A stretch of 64,000 nucleotides of DNA from Sulfurovum sp. UBA5198 (GTDB lineage Bacteria; Campylobacterota; Campylobacteria; Campylobacterales; Sulfurovaceae). A program made the position numbers and the translations under genes. Below are positions 17,065 through 26,343 of the stretch, piece by piece; position 1 is the first letter of the stretch; the number at the start of each line of letters is the position of its first letter. Location: NCBI GenBank assembly GCA_002412865.1, contig DHVW01000010.1, forward strand, positions 59,234-123,233. Direction: 5' to 3'. Under the pieces are notes generated by a model. The model did no database searches, was not told where the DNA came from, and was given only the letters and a program-made list of their open reading frames with translations.

Positions 17065-17288
17065 TGCTACTTAGCGAAATGACAAAAGGTCAAAAAGGGA
17101 TAATTATCGCCATAGATGCATCAAAACAACTTCGTGATAGATTGATATCACTAGGACTTATGATAGGTGAAGAGGTGGAGGTAATTGAATATACGCTTAT
17201 GCATGGGACTTTCAAAATCCTTATAGGCGATAGTTTTGTAGCTATCAGAGAAGATGAAGCCGCACGAATATTTATAAAAGCAAATTAG
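17064..17288 (+). CDS. feoA: Ferrous iron transport protein FeoA
   Basis: This 74-residue SH3-like protein assists FeoB. The start at 17064 overlaps the feoB stop (TAATG) and has AGGGGG about 8 bases upstream. The longer in-frame opening from 16923 lies inside feoB and is not real. Family features are the LRDRLISLGLMIGEEVEV segment and the C-terminal GDSFVAIREDEAARI. The length is typical. Confidence 0.93.
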   Translation: MLLSEMTKGQKGIIIAIDASKQLRDRLISLGLMIGEEVEVIEYTLMHGTFKILIGDSFVAIREDEAARIFIKAN

Positions 17289-17328
17289 GATTTCATAGGC
17301 TATGAATGAATCATTACCTATAAATTAA

Positions 17329-17790
17329 CTATCTATAGCGACACGCACTATAGCCATTATTCCAACCATTTCTATAGCTTTGATCATGATTGTATTGATA
17401 ACTGTTTTTTCTTGTACCAGGATGTTGTTTTGACCAGCACCCATCAGAATACCCTTGTGAATAATAATTGTTGTTATTCTGAGAGGATCGACACTGATTA
17501 TACCCAGAGTTCCATCCATTTCTATAACTTTGATTATAATTGTATTGATATGTATTCTTTCTATATGTGCCTTGTTTGGAGTTACATCCGTCTTCTATAC
17601 CATTTCTATAGTCTGAATCTCTATTTGATCCATAATTGTAACCATTGTAATAATATGAATCATTATATCCTCCAGTACCAACCAGTGCATTTGCCACTAC
17701 CGCTTGTTCATAAGCTGTACACCCACTAAATGCAACCACACCTAATAACGATACAGTAAGCAAACGCAATTTAAAAGATTTCATTTTCAC
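17329..17790 (-). CDS. Lipoprotein with two Tyr/Asn/Cys-rich repeats
   Basis: This is a 153-residue protein of unknown function. A signal sequence ends in the lipobox-like AFSGC, so it is probably a lipidated envelope protein. The mature part holds two copies of a roughly 42-residue unit, each with Y(R/S)xGxxDGCxSKQ, a YRKN or TRKN turn, and NQSYRNGW-type ends; each copy has two Cys that could form a disulphide. In composition it resembles the exported protein at 6570. It is convergent with feoA (40-base gap). It is alone on its strand here. Confidence 0.7.
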   Translation of the reverse strand: MKMKSFKLRLLTVSLLGVVAFSGCTAYEQAVVANALVGTGGYNDSYYYNGYNYGSNRDSDYRNGIEDGCNSKQGTYRKNTYQYNYNQSYRNGWNSGYNQCRSSQNNNNYYSQGYSDGCWSKQHPGTRKNSYQYNHDQSYRNGWNNGYSACRYR

Positions 17791-17963
17791 TCCTTTTTAT
17801 TTTATTATTAATGATATAATTTATTATCTTAAAAAAAACTTCAAATTATGAACTAATTTAACAAAAAACATTATAAGATTAAATAAGTTCAGTTATAACA
17901 ACAAATAAATAAGGGAAAAATCGGGTATAATCATGTTTATTAAAATTCCCAAAGGAGTCGTCT

Positions 17964-19586
17964 GTGTGTAAACACATAATATTAGGTAATAATATAAAAA
18001 AACTATTTATATCTTCACTTTTGACTTTAGGCTTATTGCATAGTGGAGAGTTTCATGAGGACGCATCAGTCACCATAACGGCGATGATAGAAAAAGAGCC
18101 AGCCAAGAGCTTTACTAAAGAGTTTTATTCACAGTTATATTTTATTCCAGTTTGGGTGCATGAAAATGGATTGTCCACTTTTTCAAAAGAACTACTTAAT
18201 CAAGTTCTAGCAGACAAAACATTAGCTGATAATGCGTTCGTCAAGACAAGAGCCATAAGCCTACTAGAGACTGGCATGTCTCCATCATTTGACAGTTTGT
18301 CAGTTGATGACAAATTAAAAGTAGAATTTGCCATGACTGGGCTTTACAAAGAATATGTCTCTCATCTGTTAAACGGTAACATTAACTGGAGTGCATTTAG
18401 AGGCAAGCTGGTCAATCCAAAAGATGAAAGTGACATTAATGGCGGATGGCTCACATATGGTGGAAAAGAAAATGCACTTACAATTATGAATGATGCTGTG
18501 ACAAACGGAAGCGTTACGACAGCACTAAAAAATGCTACACCAAAAGCATTTAAGTATCAGGCATTGGAGAAAAAATTAGTAGAATATTTGGCAATCAAGA
18601 AACAAGGTGGTTGGGGAGCGATAAATAGCTCAAGTAGTGCATCAGTTGTGAGAAAGCGTCTAAGTATGACAGGTGAATTAGGAATATGTAGTATTAATGG
18701 AGCTTCATTTGATGGTTGTTTGCAAGGTGCGATATCATCATTTCAGAAGAATAATGGTATGAGTGCAACAGGCTCAATGAATGCCAATACATCAAAAGCC
18801 ATGAATGAGAGTGTAGATAGAAAAATAGCCAAACTAAGACTAAATCTTGATAGAATTAAATGGCTCAATCATAGATATGAGCCTAGAAGTATTATGGTAA
18901 ATATTCCTGATTATATGCTTTATTTTGTAGAAAATAACAATATTAAAAAACAGATGCGAGTTATCGTTGGAGACAAAAAACACAGAACACCAATATTTAG
19001 CAATCGTGTTTCAAATATAGTATTAAATCCATATTGGAATGTGCCTGATAGTATAATCAAAAAAGAGTTTATGCCAAAACTTTTGAGGAATCCAAATGCA
19101 ATGGCAGGTCAGGGGATAGAGATTCGTAGAAATTGGGATAAAGATGCTCCAATCATAAGTGGCTCAAGCATAAACTGGAAGCAATATAGAGGTGCGGATG
19201 CTAAAATACCATTTAAGTTTGCTCAACCACCTGGAGCTGGCAATGCACTAGGAAAGATAAAATTCCTATTCCCAAATAACTTTGCAGTTTATATGCATGA
19301 TACGCCAACAAAACACCTATTCGCAACTGATGTAAGGGCGTATAGTCACGGTTGCATTAGGCTTTCAGAACCGCGTGAATTGTTGAAAATATTTGCCTCG
19401 TTTGATAGTGCTGTAAGCTTACCAAATGCAAATAAGATATTAAAGGGTACAATAGAGACGAATTTGGCACTCAAGAACAGTATCCCTGTGGATATTGTAT
19501 ATCTAACGGCTTGGGTTGATTATAATGGAAATTTGCAATTTAGAGATGATGTATATGGCTATGATGCAATGCAGCTAGCTAGATAG
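17964..19586 (+). CDS. L,D-transpeptidase of the YcbB/LdtD type
   Basis: This 540-residue periplasmic enzyme makes 3-3 cross-links in peptidoglycan. After an N-terminal hydrophobic signal (about residues 10-28) it has a helical domain. A peptidoglycan-binding domain follows (around 215-275, with GCLQGAISSFQKNNGMSATG). The YkuD catalytic domain has nucleophile Cys464 in SHGCIRLSEP. The start is GTG at 17964 with AAAGGAG 7 bases upstream. It is convergent with msrAB, and the 268-bp inverted-repeat element fills the gap between them. Confidence 0.9.
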   Translation: MCKHIILGNNIKKLFISSLLTLGLLHSGEFHEDASVTITAMIEKEPAKSFTKEFYSQLYFIPVWVHENGLSTFSKELLNQVLADKTLADNAFVKTRAISLLETGMSPSFDSLSVDDKLKVEFAMTGLYKEYVSHLLNGNINWSAFRGKLVNPKDESDINGGWLTYGGKENALTIMNDAVTNGSVTTALKNATPKAFKYQALEKKLVEYLAIKKQGGWGAINSSSSASVVRKRLSMTGELGICSINGASFDGCLQGAISSFQKNNGMSATGSMNANTSKAMNESVDRKIAKLRLNLDRIKWLNHRYEPRSIMVNIPDYMLYFVENNNIKKQMRVIVGDKKHRTPIFSNRVSNIVLNPYWNVPDSIIKKEFMPKLLRNPNAMAGQGIEIRRNWDKDAPIISGSSINWKQYRGADAKIPFKFAQPPGAGNALGKIKFLFPNNFAVYMHDTPTKHLFATDVRAYSHGCIRLSEPRELLKIFASFDSAVSLPNANKILKGTIETNLALKNSIPVDIVYLTAWVDYNGNLQFRDDVYGYDAMQLAR

Positions 19587-19596
19587 ATTTACACCA

Positions 19597-19864
19597 TTAC
19601 CACACCAAGTAAATACCTTGATTTTGATACAATTATTTTGTGCATAATCAAGGCGAAACTTTGAGAGCATAGCCTAAGCTACGCTAAGAAGTTTTAACGA
19701 TTAGTATGTGCAAAAGCATTGTACCTTTCAGGGAGCATGATAGACAAGCAATCTTTGATTAAAAAAAGTCTCGAATTACCTACGGGTAGTCCTTTAACTT
19801 TTTTCATCCAAATCTTACTACCTCTGATGCTCTCAAAATTTAAGGTATTTGCTTGGTGTGGTAA
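19597..19864. mobile_element. 268-bp element with 23-bp terminal inverted repeats (MITE-like)
   Basis: The ends are TTACCACACCAAGTAAATACC (plus TT) and its inverted copy, 22 of 23 bases matching. A nested second pair, TTTGAGAGCAT at 19660-19670 and ATGCTCTCAAA at 19827-19837, lies inside. There is no coding sequence. Roughly 110 bases of the right half recur, inverted and diverged, at 29456-29568. It lies exactly between two convergent stop codons. I see no clear target-site duplication. A MITE-like identity is inference. Confidence 0.6.
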
Positions 19865-19867
19865 TAA

Positions 19868-20842
19868 CTAGAACCTCTTTATATGAACATGACAATATGG
19901 CTCTTTGCCATGTTTTACATAATAGTCTTGATGGTAATCTTCGGCTGGATAAAAGTGTGCCATCGGTAGTATTTTCGTAGCTATATCGTAACCTTTAGAC
20001 TCCAATATCCCTACTAATTTATCTATGGTTGCCTTTTCATCTTCATCATCCACGAATATCGCAGAGATGTATTGTGAACCTACATCTGGACCTTGTCTAC
20101 CTTTTTGTGTTGGGTCGTGTATCTCGAAAAATGCTTTTGCTAAGGCCTCATAACTAACCTTCGATGCATCATATGTCACTTTAACTGCTTCTATGTGACC
20201 AGTGCCTCCATTGCATATTTCTTTATATGTAGGATTTTCTGTTTTACCACCCATGTATCCTGATTGTACATCGCTCACACCATCTATTTTTTGGAGCAGA
20301 TGCTCGACACCCCAAAAGCAACCACCAGCAAAATATGCATATTTTATGCCAGTAGTGAATGGCTCTACTTTTTGTAAATTTTGCTTTTCAAAGTTAAGCG
20401 ATAGTGAATTGACACAATGCCTTGTATTTTTAACCGTCATTCCCTCGCCTCTAAATACATGACCCAAATGTCCACCACACTTAGCACATACTATCTCCAC
20501 TCTTCTACCATCAATATCAGGTACTTCTTTGACTGCACCACTTATTGCGTCATCAAAACTTGGCCAACCACAATGCGACTCAAATTTGTTTGTTGAGCTA
20601 AATAACGGTGTACCACATAGTTTACACTTGTAAATACCAACATCTTTATTGTCAAGCAACACACCAGTGAAAGGTCTTTCAGTGCCTTTGTCTATCAATA
20701 CATATTGCTCTTCTGGTGTTAGCTTATTTATTTCCTTACTCCACTTGTTTTTGTCTGGCTTTGAATCCATAGATGTTCCTTTTATTCCTATTGTAGCTAT
20801 TATGGTTGCTATTATTATGATGCTTATAACTATTTTTAACAT
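19868..20842 (-). CDS. msrAB: Membrane-anchored fused methionine sulfoxide reductase MsrB-MsrA
   Basis: This 324-residue protein repairs both diastereomers of oxidised methionine. An N-terminal hydrophobic anchor or signal (residues 3-20) implies activity outside the cytoplasm. The MsrB domain (about 30-152) has Zn ligands Cys73, Cys76, Cys119 and Cys122 and catalytic Cys143 in RHCVNSLSL. The MsrA domain (about 165-324) has catalytic Cys175 in GGCFWGVEH. The B-then-A order is one of the two known fusion orders. It lies just downstream of a copper ATPase pseudogene with a 30-base gap, so it may follow the same promoter. Confidence 0.95.
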   Translation of the reverse strand: MLKIVISIIIIATIIATIGIKGTSMDSKPDKNKWSKEINKLTPEEQYVLIDKGTERPFTGVLLDNKDVGIYKCKLCGTPLFSSTNKFESHCGWPSFDDAISGAVKEVPDIDGRRVEIVCAKCGGHLGHVFRGEGMTVKNTRHCVNSLSLNFEKQNLQKVEPFTTGIKYAYFAGGCFWGVEHLLQKIDGVSDVQSGYMGGKTENPTYKEICNGGTGHIEAVKVTYDASKVSYEALAKAFFEIHDPTQKGRQGPDVGSQYISAIFVDDEDEKATIDKLVGILESKGYDIATKILPMAHFYPAEDYHQDYYVKHGKEPYCHVHIKRF

Positions 20843-20872
20843 GCTCCAATGTACACTAAATGCAATAAAATG

Positions 20873-22875
20873 TCAAGAGGCTCTATATGGTTTTAATTTT
20901 TTTAGCAATTGTGCATTAAGGGCAACAATTATAGTACTTGCGGACATCAATATAGCACCAACTGCAGGATTTATAAGAATACCCCATTTTGCCAATATGC
21001 CTGCGGCCAAAGGAATAGCGATAATGTTATAACCACTTGCCCACCAAAGATTTTGCAGTATTTTATGGTATGTTTGCTTTGAAATAGTGATTGCGTCAAC
21101 GACACCCATAAGGTCGCTTTTGGTCAAGATTATATCAGCACTCTCTATAGCGATATCTGTTCCTGCACCTATTGCAATACCAATATTGGCACCAAGTAGT
21201 GCAGGTGCATCGTTTATGCCATCACCTACCATAGCAACTATTTTGCCACTGTCTCTGAGTGCTTGGATTTTTTTTAGTTTCGCATCAGGTAATAATCCAG
21301 CTTCATAATGATCAATACCTGTTTTTTTGCGACATCTGCTGCTACTTCATTATTGTCTCCTGTAAACATGTAGGTGACAATCCCTTTTGCTCTAATAGCT
21401 TTGATCGCCTCGGCAGAATTTTGGCGAATTGTATCTGTCAAGAGGATTACTCCATCTATTGCACCATCTATGATTATCCATACTTTGGTTGCTTCATGAC
21501 TATTATATGGAAGCAGTTTTGGAGGAATGGATAATGACTCTTTTATTAAAAGCTGCGTTCCTCCTATCATAACAGTATGACCATTTATTTTGGCTTTGGC
21601 ACCGATTCCAGACATAGCACTAAAATCATCAACCAAAGCGAGGGTAATCCCTTGATTTTTAGCATAATACACAATCGCTTGTGCAATACTATGTTCGGAA
21701 TGTTGCTCCAATGAAGCAGCAAGATAAATCAGATTTTTTTCATCACCAAGAGCAACTACTTCATTAACGGAGAGTTTGCCTTCTGTTATCGTCCCAGTTT
21801 TGTCAAAACAAATAACATCAATTTTGTGCAATCTTTCAAATGCGTCTCTATGGCGTATCAAAATACCATTTTTGGCCGCTATTGATGTCGAAATAGCGAC
21901 TACAAGTGGGACGGCGAGTCCCAGTGCATGAGGACATGCAATTACTAATACCGTAACCATTCGAAGTACTGCATCTTCAAAATTAGAAAGTATTGACCAA
22001 ACAATTAGTGTAATAGTTGCTATTAGCAAAGCAGCATAAAAAAGCCACTTTGCAGCACGATTAGCAAGGTCTTGAGTATGGGATTTACTCATCTGTAACT
22101 CTTTGACAAGATTGATAATTTGTGAGATATAGCTGCTTTCACCACTTTTTGTGATGCGTACACGAAGTGAACCGTCGATATTCGTACTGCCCATAAATAC
22201 AAGGCTTTTTTGGCTTTTAAATAGTGGTTTAGATTCTCCTGTGAGCAATGCTTCATCCACCATGCTCTCGCCTTTTATGACTTTTCCGTCTGCGGGGATA
22301 TTTTCTCCTGGATGAATTAAAATAGTGTCGTCAACTCTAAGCTGGCTGACATCCACTTCTTCTAGTGCATCTTCATGAGTAAAACGCATTGCTTTTTTTG
22401 GGATTAATCGCACCAGCTCTTCAAGCGTATTTGAAGCACCCAATATACTTTTTGCTTCAATATAGTGCCCTATTAACATGATATCTATCAGCGTTGCAAG
22501 TTCCCAAAAAAAAGACTCTTCTGCTGAGATAAAAAGAATTACAGTAGAGTAGAAGTATGCTACACTAATTGCCATAGAGATGAGTGTCATCATTCCAAGT
22601 TCTTTGGATTTGACTTCCTTCGTCATCATCGTTAAAAACGGCCATCCACCATAAAAATAGATTAGCGTAGAGAGTGCGAATGTAAGAAGATCCCTGTATG
22701 GAAAGTCTATAATAAAACCAAACCACATTTGTATCATAGGAGAAAATAGCAAAATTGGTATAGTAAGAACAGCAGAGATAATGAAGCGTTGCTTCAACTC
22801 TTCCATATGATGTGAGTGCCCAATGCTATGATGATTGTGATTTTTGTTTTCATGGTGTGACATTTGTGCTTGCAT
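20873..22875 (-). pseudogene. copB: Copper/silver P-type ATPase (CopB type) split by a frameshift
   Basis: The first part (22875-21274) gives 533 residues: a His-rich N terminus (HHENKNHNHHSIGHSHHME), membrane segments, the TGES actuator motif, the metal-site ACPHALGLAVP (CPH, the CopB/Cu-Ag subtype) and the phosphorylation motif DKTGTITEG. At a run of seven A (complement of 21322-21328) the frame is lost. The hinge motif GDGINDAP and the last membrane pair (21232-20873, 119 residues) lie in the -1 frame. One extra A, or a -1 ribosomal slip on A AAA AAA, restores a continuous protein. Both halves are otherwise well preserved. Confidence 0.88.
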
Positions 22876-23017
22876 CAGTTATCCTTTACTTGCATTTTGT
22901 AAAGTATACCTTAATAATACGAATATAATTTGCTTGTATTTTGAAAAATAAAAGAGTTTAGAAAATCTAAAAAATTATAATATTGATGAGATTATTGTAA
23001 AAATCAATTAGCTTAAC

Positions 23018-23040
23018 TACGCTGTAAAATATACAGCGTA
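23018..23040. terminator. Hairpin between the copper ATPase and the repeat-protein gene
   Basis: TACGCTGT and ACAGCGTA pair perfectly across a 7-base AT loop and are followed by an AT-rich stretch. It lies about 50 bases downstream (leftward) of the 23091-24191 stop codon and is the only structure seen in the 22876-23090 gap. Confidence 0.45.
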
Positions 23041-23090
23041 AAATATTTATTCGCCTTAATGGAGAGACAAGCTAAGTTAGGTATATGCCC

Positions 23091-24191
23091 CTATAAAACA
23101 GCATATGTGTAATTAGAAGATGAATCCGTAATGCCATCAGCATTCCAATCTTGACTGAATGTTAGCATGTTTCCATTTGTATCATAGGTAGCAGTCTCTA
23201 TACTGTCATTTATACCATCGCCGTCCCAGTCAGAGCTAGCTGTTAACATATTACCGCTTGTATCATAGGTAGCGGTCTCTATACGGTCACTTATACCATT
23301 ACCATCCCAATCATAACTTTCTGTTAACATATTTCCGCTTGTATTGTAGGTGAAAGTATATATACAGTTATTTATGCCATTACCATCAGAATCGTAACTA
23401 GCTGTTAGCACATTCCCATTCGTATCGTAGGTGTAAGTATTTATACTGTCATTTATGCCATCAGCATTAGAATCTTGATTTAATGTTAGCATATTTCCAT
23501 TCGTATCGTAGGTGCGAGTACTTGCAAAATTATTTATACCATCAGCATTCCAATCATAACTTCCTGTTAACATATTTCCACTTGTATCATAGGTAAAAGT
23601 ATATATACTATCATTTATATCATCACCCTCCCAATCGTAACTCTCTGTTAGCGTATTTCCATTTGCATCGTAGGTGAAAGTATATATACCATTTGTACCA
23701 TCACCATCCCAATCATAACTTCCTGTTAACATATTTCCACTTATATCGTAGGTGTGAGTATATGTACTATCATTTGTACCATCACCATCCCAATCGTAAC
23801 TCTCTGTTAGCATATTCCCGCTTGTATCATAGGTGAAAGTATCTATACTATCATTTATAGTATCATCATCCCAATTATAGCTCGCTGTTAACATATTTCC
23901 ATTTGCATCGTAGGTGCGAGTACTTGCAAAATTATTTATACCATCACTATCCCAATCATAACTTTCTGTTAACATATTTCCATTTACATCGTAGGTGAGG
24001 GTATATATTGAATCTATCTGATCAATACCATTATCCCCATCGTTATCTTCACCTTGTGTCTGTGTTGTTAAATTTCCATTGCTATCATAATCATTTAAGA
24101 TTATTTCATGGAAGCCATCTTCTGTGTATTCCTCTCTTATCAACAAATAACCTGGATTATTATATATATTATCTCTAGATATTGTCGCCAT
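23091..24191 (-). CDS. Repeat protein combining YD-type and calcium-loop motifs
   Basis: This is a 366-residue protein of unknown function. Residues 66-361 are eleven tandem units of 27 residues (one of 26). Each pairs a Rhs/YD-like half (TYDxxGNMLT) with an acidic DWDGDGIND half that looks like the calcium loop of thrombospondin-3 or dockerin repeats. A degenerate unit precedes them and five residues of another end the protein. No signal peptide, membrane segment or toxin-like domain is visible. With so many DxDxDG loops it probably binds calcium. If exported, it must use a route not marked at the N terminus. Confidence 0.7.
   Translation of the reverse strand: MATISRDNIYNNPGYLLIREEYTEDGFHEIILNDYDSNGNLTTQTQGEDNDGDNGIDQIDSIYTLTYDVNGNMLTESYDWDSDGINNFASTRTYDANGNMLTASYNWDDDTINDSIDTFTYDTSGNMLTESYDWDGDGTNDSTYTHTYDISGNMLTGSYDWDGDGTNGIYTFTYDANGNTLTESYDWEGDDINDSIYTFTYDTSGNMLTGSYDWNADGINNFASTRTYDTNGNMLTLNQDSNADGINDSINTYTYDTNGNVLTASYDSDGNGINNCIYTFTYNTSGNMLTESYDWDGNGISDRIETATYDTSGNMLTASSDWDGDGINDSIETATYDTNGNMLTFSQDWNADGITDSSSNYTYAVL
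23109..23996 (-). repeat. Eleven tandem 81-bp coding repeats
   Basis: The DNA is periodic at 81 bases (one unit is 78), matching the 27-residue protein repeat. Units are similar but not identical. The ending NNFASTR is shared by units five apart, which suggests block duplications. Such arrays change length by recombination and are prone to misassembly. Confidence 0.85.
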
Positions 24192-24425
24192 TTTATCCTC
24201 CTCGTAGTTTGTAAAGTTATTGCATTAAATGCACCATTTTTCCAACCATCAATTTTCCAGATACCATTTCTATTATACTCTTATTTTTCTACAAATGTCA
24301 ATTTATATGGTAATTCGTCTTGATAGAAAATAAAAGAGTTAAGAAGTAAAATTTCCAAATGATAACAAATAAAAGTTTTGCGAATTGTCAAGTGTTTTGG
24401 ATATACTTACAATAAACGAGCCACA

Positions 24426-26042
24426 ATGAATATATTATCAAAAGCATCGCCACTAGAGACCACACTAGCTAATATGACAAAATCACTAAATGGCATATGT
24501 GCCGTAGAGTGTAGCACAGTAAAGCACCCTCTAAATAACTGTTATAGTGTCAATATGAACTATGACAAAGCCCCATCCCATATATATTCAAATGGCAAAG
24601 GTTCATGTGAGTATAGCTGTAGTGCTAGTGCTTATGGTGAGCTGATAGAGAGATTGCAAACCAATAATAGTTTTAGTTATTTTTATCTACCAAATCGCAA
24701 ACACTATCCAGATGAGTTGGTATTTGAGCTTGGTGGCGATTATCTTAATGATGAGCTAAAAGCGATTTACAATCCAAGTGGCGAGCTTGAAGATGAGGAT
24801 TTAATAGATTTCAATAGTGACCATGATGAGGGTATAATAGTCTTGCCGTTTATCAATTTACAGACAAGCCAAAAGGTCTATTTTCCTATAAATATCCTAG
24901 CAAACCTATATGTGAGTAACGGTCTGGCCAGTGGCAATACACGAGAGGAGGCTTGGATTCAGGCACTTAGCGAGATCATAGAGAGGCATGTGAAGTTTGA
25001 GGTTATCAAAAATGGTTATTCGTTGCCACTGCTTGACAATCAAGTATTGACAAATTTTCCAAAACTAATAGCTGATATGGAACTATTAAGGGAGAAAGGC
25101 TACATAGTAAATGCTCATGATGGCTCTCTTGGCGGGAAATATCCAGTGACTGCAATTTCACTCATCAATCCACAAAATGGTACATTATTTGTCTCTTTTG
25201 GTTCACACCCGATTTTGGAAGTGTCACTAGAGAGGACAATGACGGAGCTAATGCAGGGTAGGGATTTGGATAGTCTTGATGGCTTTGAAGTCCCTACATT
25301 TGATATGGAACTTGTGAGTAGTAGCATGAATATGGAGTCACATTTTGTAGATAGTAATGGTAAAATGGGCATTGGATTTTTGAGTAACAAAAAGAGCTTT
25401 GAACTTTCGCCGTGGGTTTATGATGGCAATACTATGGATGATGAATTTGCATTTTTAACCTCACTCCTTTATAGCCTTGATAAATCTATCTATATGCGAG
25501 AGTATAATCACCTAGGCTTTTATAGCACACAAATCATAGTGCCAGAGTTTTCAGAAGTTTACGCTATTGATGAGCTAATAGACAATAATAAAAATAGAGG
25601 CAAAGCCGTGCGAGACGCCGTGCTAAATTTCGCTGATTATGACCCTGCTGATGTTTTGGATGCGGTGGAGGAGCTGAGCGACGCTATTGATGTGGGTAGC
25701 TATATAGGTGTGATATTTGAGCATAGTTTTTCTATGCTTGAGTTTAAAATCCAGCTCTATATTCTAAATAGAGACGGCACAAACGCACTCAATGCCCTAG
25801 GCTATATGAATGAGCGAACGCCTCTACAAAATGCTATTTTTGAACTTTTAATACTAAAGGTTTTGAATAAAGATATAAACGAATATAAAGATGGACTTAT
25901 AGCTCTATTTACAAGCGAAATATATAATGAGGCTAGCGATATTCTAGAATGCAGTAAAAGTCTTATAGATTTGACATTTGATAAGCAATATGAGGATATT
26001 TTAAAACTATATGATAGAGTGTATGCGAAGCATAGCAACTAA
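24426..26042 (+). CDS. ycaO: YcaO-domain protein, RimO accessory type
   Basis: This 538-residue protein is counted from ATG at 24426; the in-frame ATG at 24378 adds a segment unlike the family and has no ribosome site. It has the YcaO ATP-binding Glu-rich elements (YGELIERLQTN near residue 75, ALSEIIERHVKFEV near 180) and a C-terminal helical domain. The full length matches the E. coli YcaO group, linked to RimO-dependent methylthiolation of ribosomal protein S12. No precursor-peptide or azoline-pathway genes lie nearby, which argues against a natural-product role. rimO is not in the window. Confidence 0.88.
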   Translation: MNILSKASPLETTLANMTKSLNGICAVECSTVKHPLNNCYSVNMNYDKAPSHIYSNGKGSCEYSCSASAYGELIERLQTNNSFSYFYLPNRKHYPDELVFELGGDYLNDELKAIYNPSGELEDEDLIDFNSDHDEGIIVLPFINLQTSQKVYFPINILANLYVSNGLASGNTREEAWIQALSEIIERHVKFEVIKNGYSLPLLDNQVLTNFPKLIADMELLREKGYIVNAHDGSLGGKYPVTAISLINPQNGTLFVSFGSHPILEVSLERTMTELMQGRDLDSLDGFEVPTFDMELVSSSMNMESHFVDSNGKMGIGFLSNKKSFELSPWVYDGNTMDDEFAFLTSLLYSLDKSIYMREYNHLGFYSTQIIVPEFSEVYAIDELIDNNKNRGKAVRDAVLNFADYDPADVLDAVEELSDAIDVGSYIGVIFEHSFSMLEFKIQLYILNRDGTNALNALGYMNERTPLQNAIFELLILKVLNKDINEYKDGLIALFTSEIYNEASDILECSKSLIDLTFDKQYEDILKLYDRVYAKHSN

Positions 26043-26061
26043 TATCATATAGTGTTGTATT

Positions 26062-26259
26062 TTAGTTGTTTTTAGTTTTACAACCAGTGTTGATACCCAA
26101 TAATGCATATGGTGGACACCATCCAATAATAGCCGTTAGTAAAAGTACTCCACCTATAACATCTGCTATGATACTTCCGTTCATTATGCCCCAAGCAATA
26201 GCTATTATACCTACGACACCTCTAACTATTCTCTCTGTTTTTCCTATGTTGCATGTCAT
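26062..26259 (-). CDS. DUF2892 small membrane protein
   Basis: This 65-residue inner-membrane protein has two hydrophobic segments and the pattern of DUF2892: an N-terminal NIGKTERIVRG, then a helix, and a Pro-turn-Tyr near the end (GWCPPYALLGINTGC). The family includes the membrane part of YgaP-like rhodanese proteins, but no rhodanese is attached here. Its function is unknown. It is convergent with ycaO. Confidence 0.8.
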   Translation of the reverse strand: MTCNIGKTERIVRGVVGIIAIAWGIMNGSIIADVIGGVLLLTAIIGWCPPYALLGINTGCKTKNN

Positions 26260-26343
26260 GATTGACTCCTTTTTTTAATATAAGTGTATTATGACATAAA
26301 AAAAACTATTTGTATGCAACATATATCATATAATCAAATTTTC

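Noticed and set aside
21322..21328. Programmed frameshift identical to that of E. coli copA
   Set aside because: The position in the protein and the slippery sequence differ; only the general possibility of slippage is kept as a finding.
23109..23996. Regular repeats that might be a CRISPR array
   Set aside because: The period is 81 bases, the repeats are coding in one frame throughout and there is no repeat/unique-spacer alternation.
24426..26042. YcaO protein as part of a ribosomal natural-product cluster
   Set aside because: No precursor peptide, dehydrogenase, partner or transport genes dedicated to it are adjacent, and it has the full length of the RimO-accessory type.
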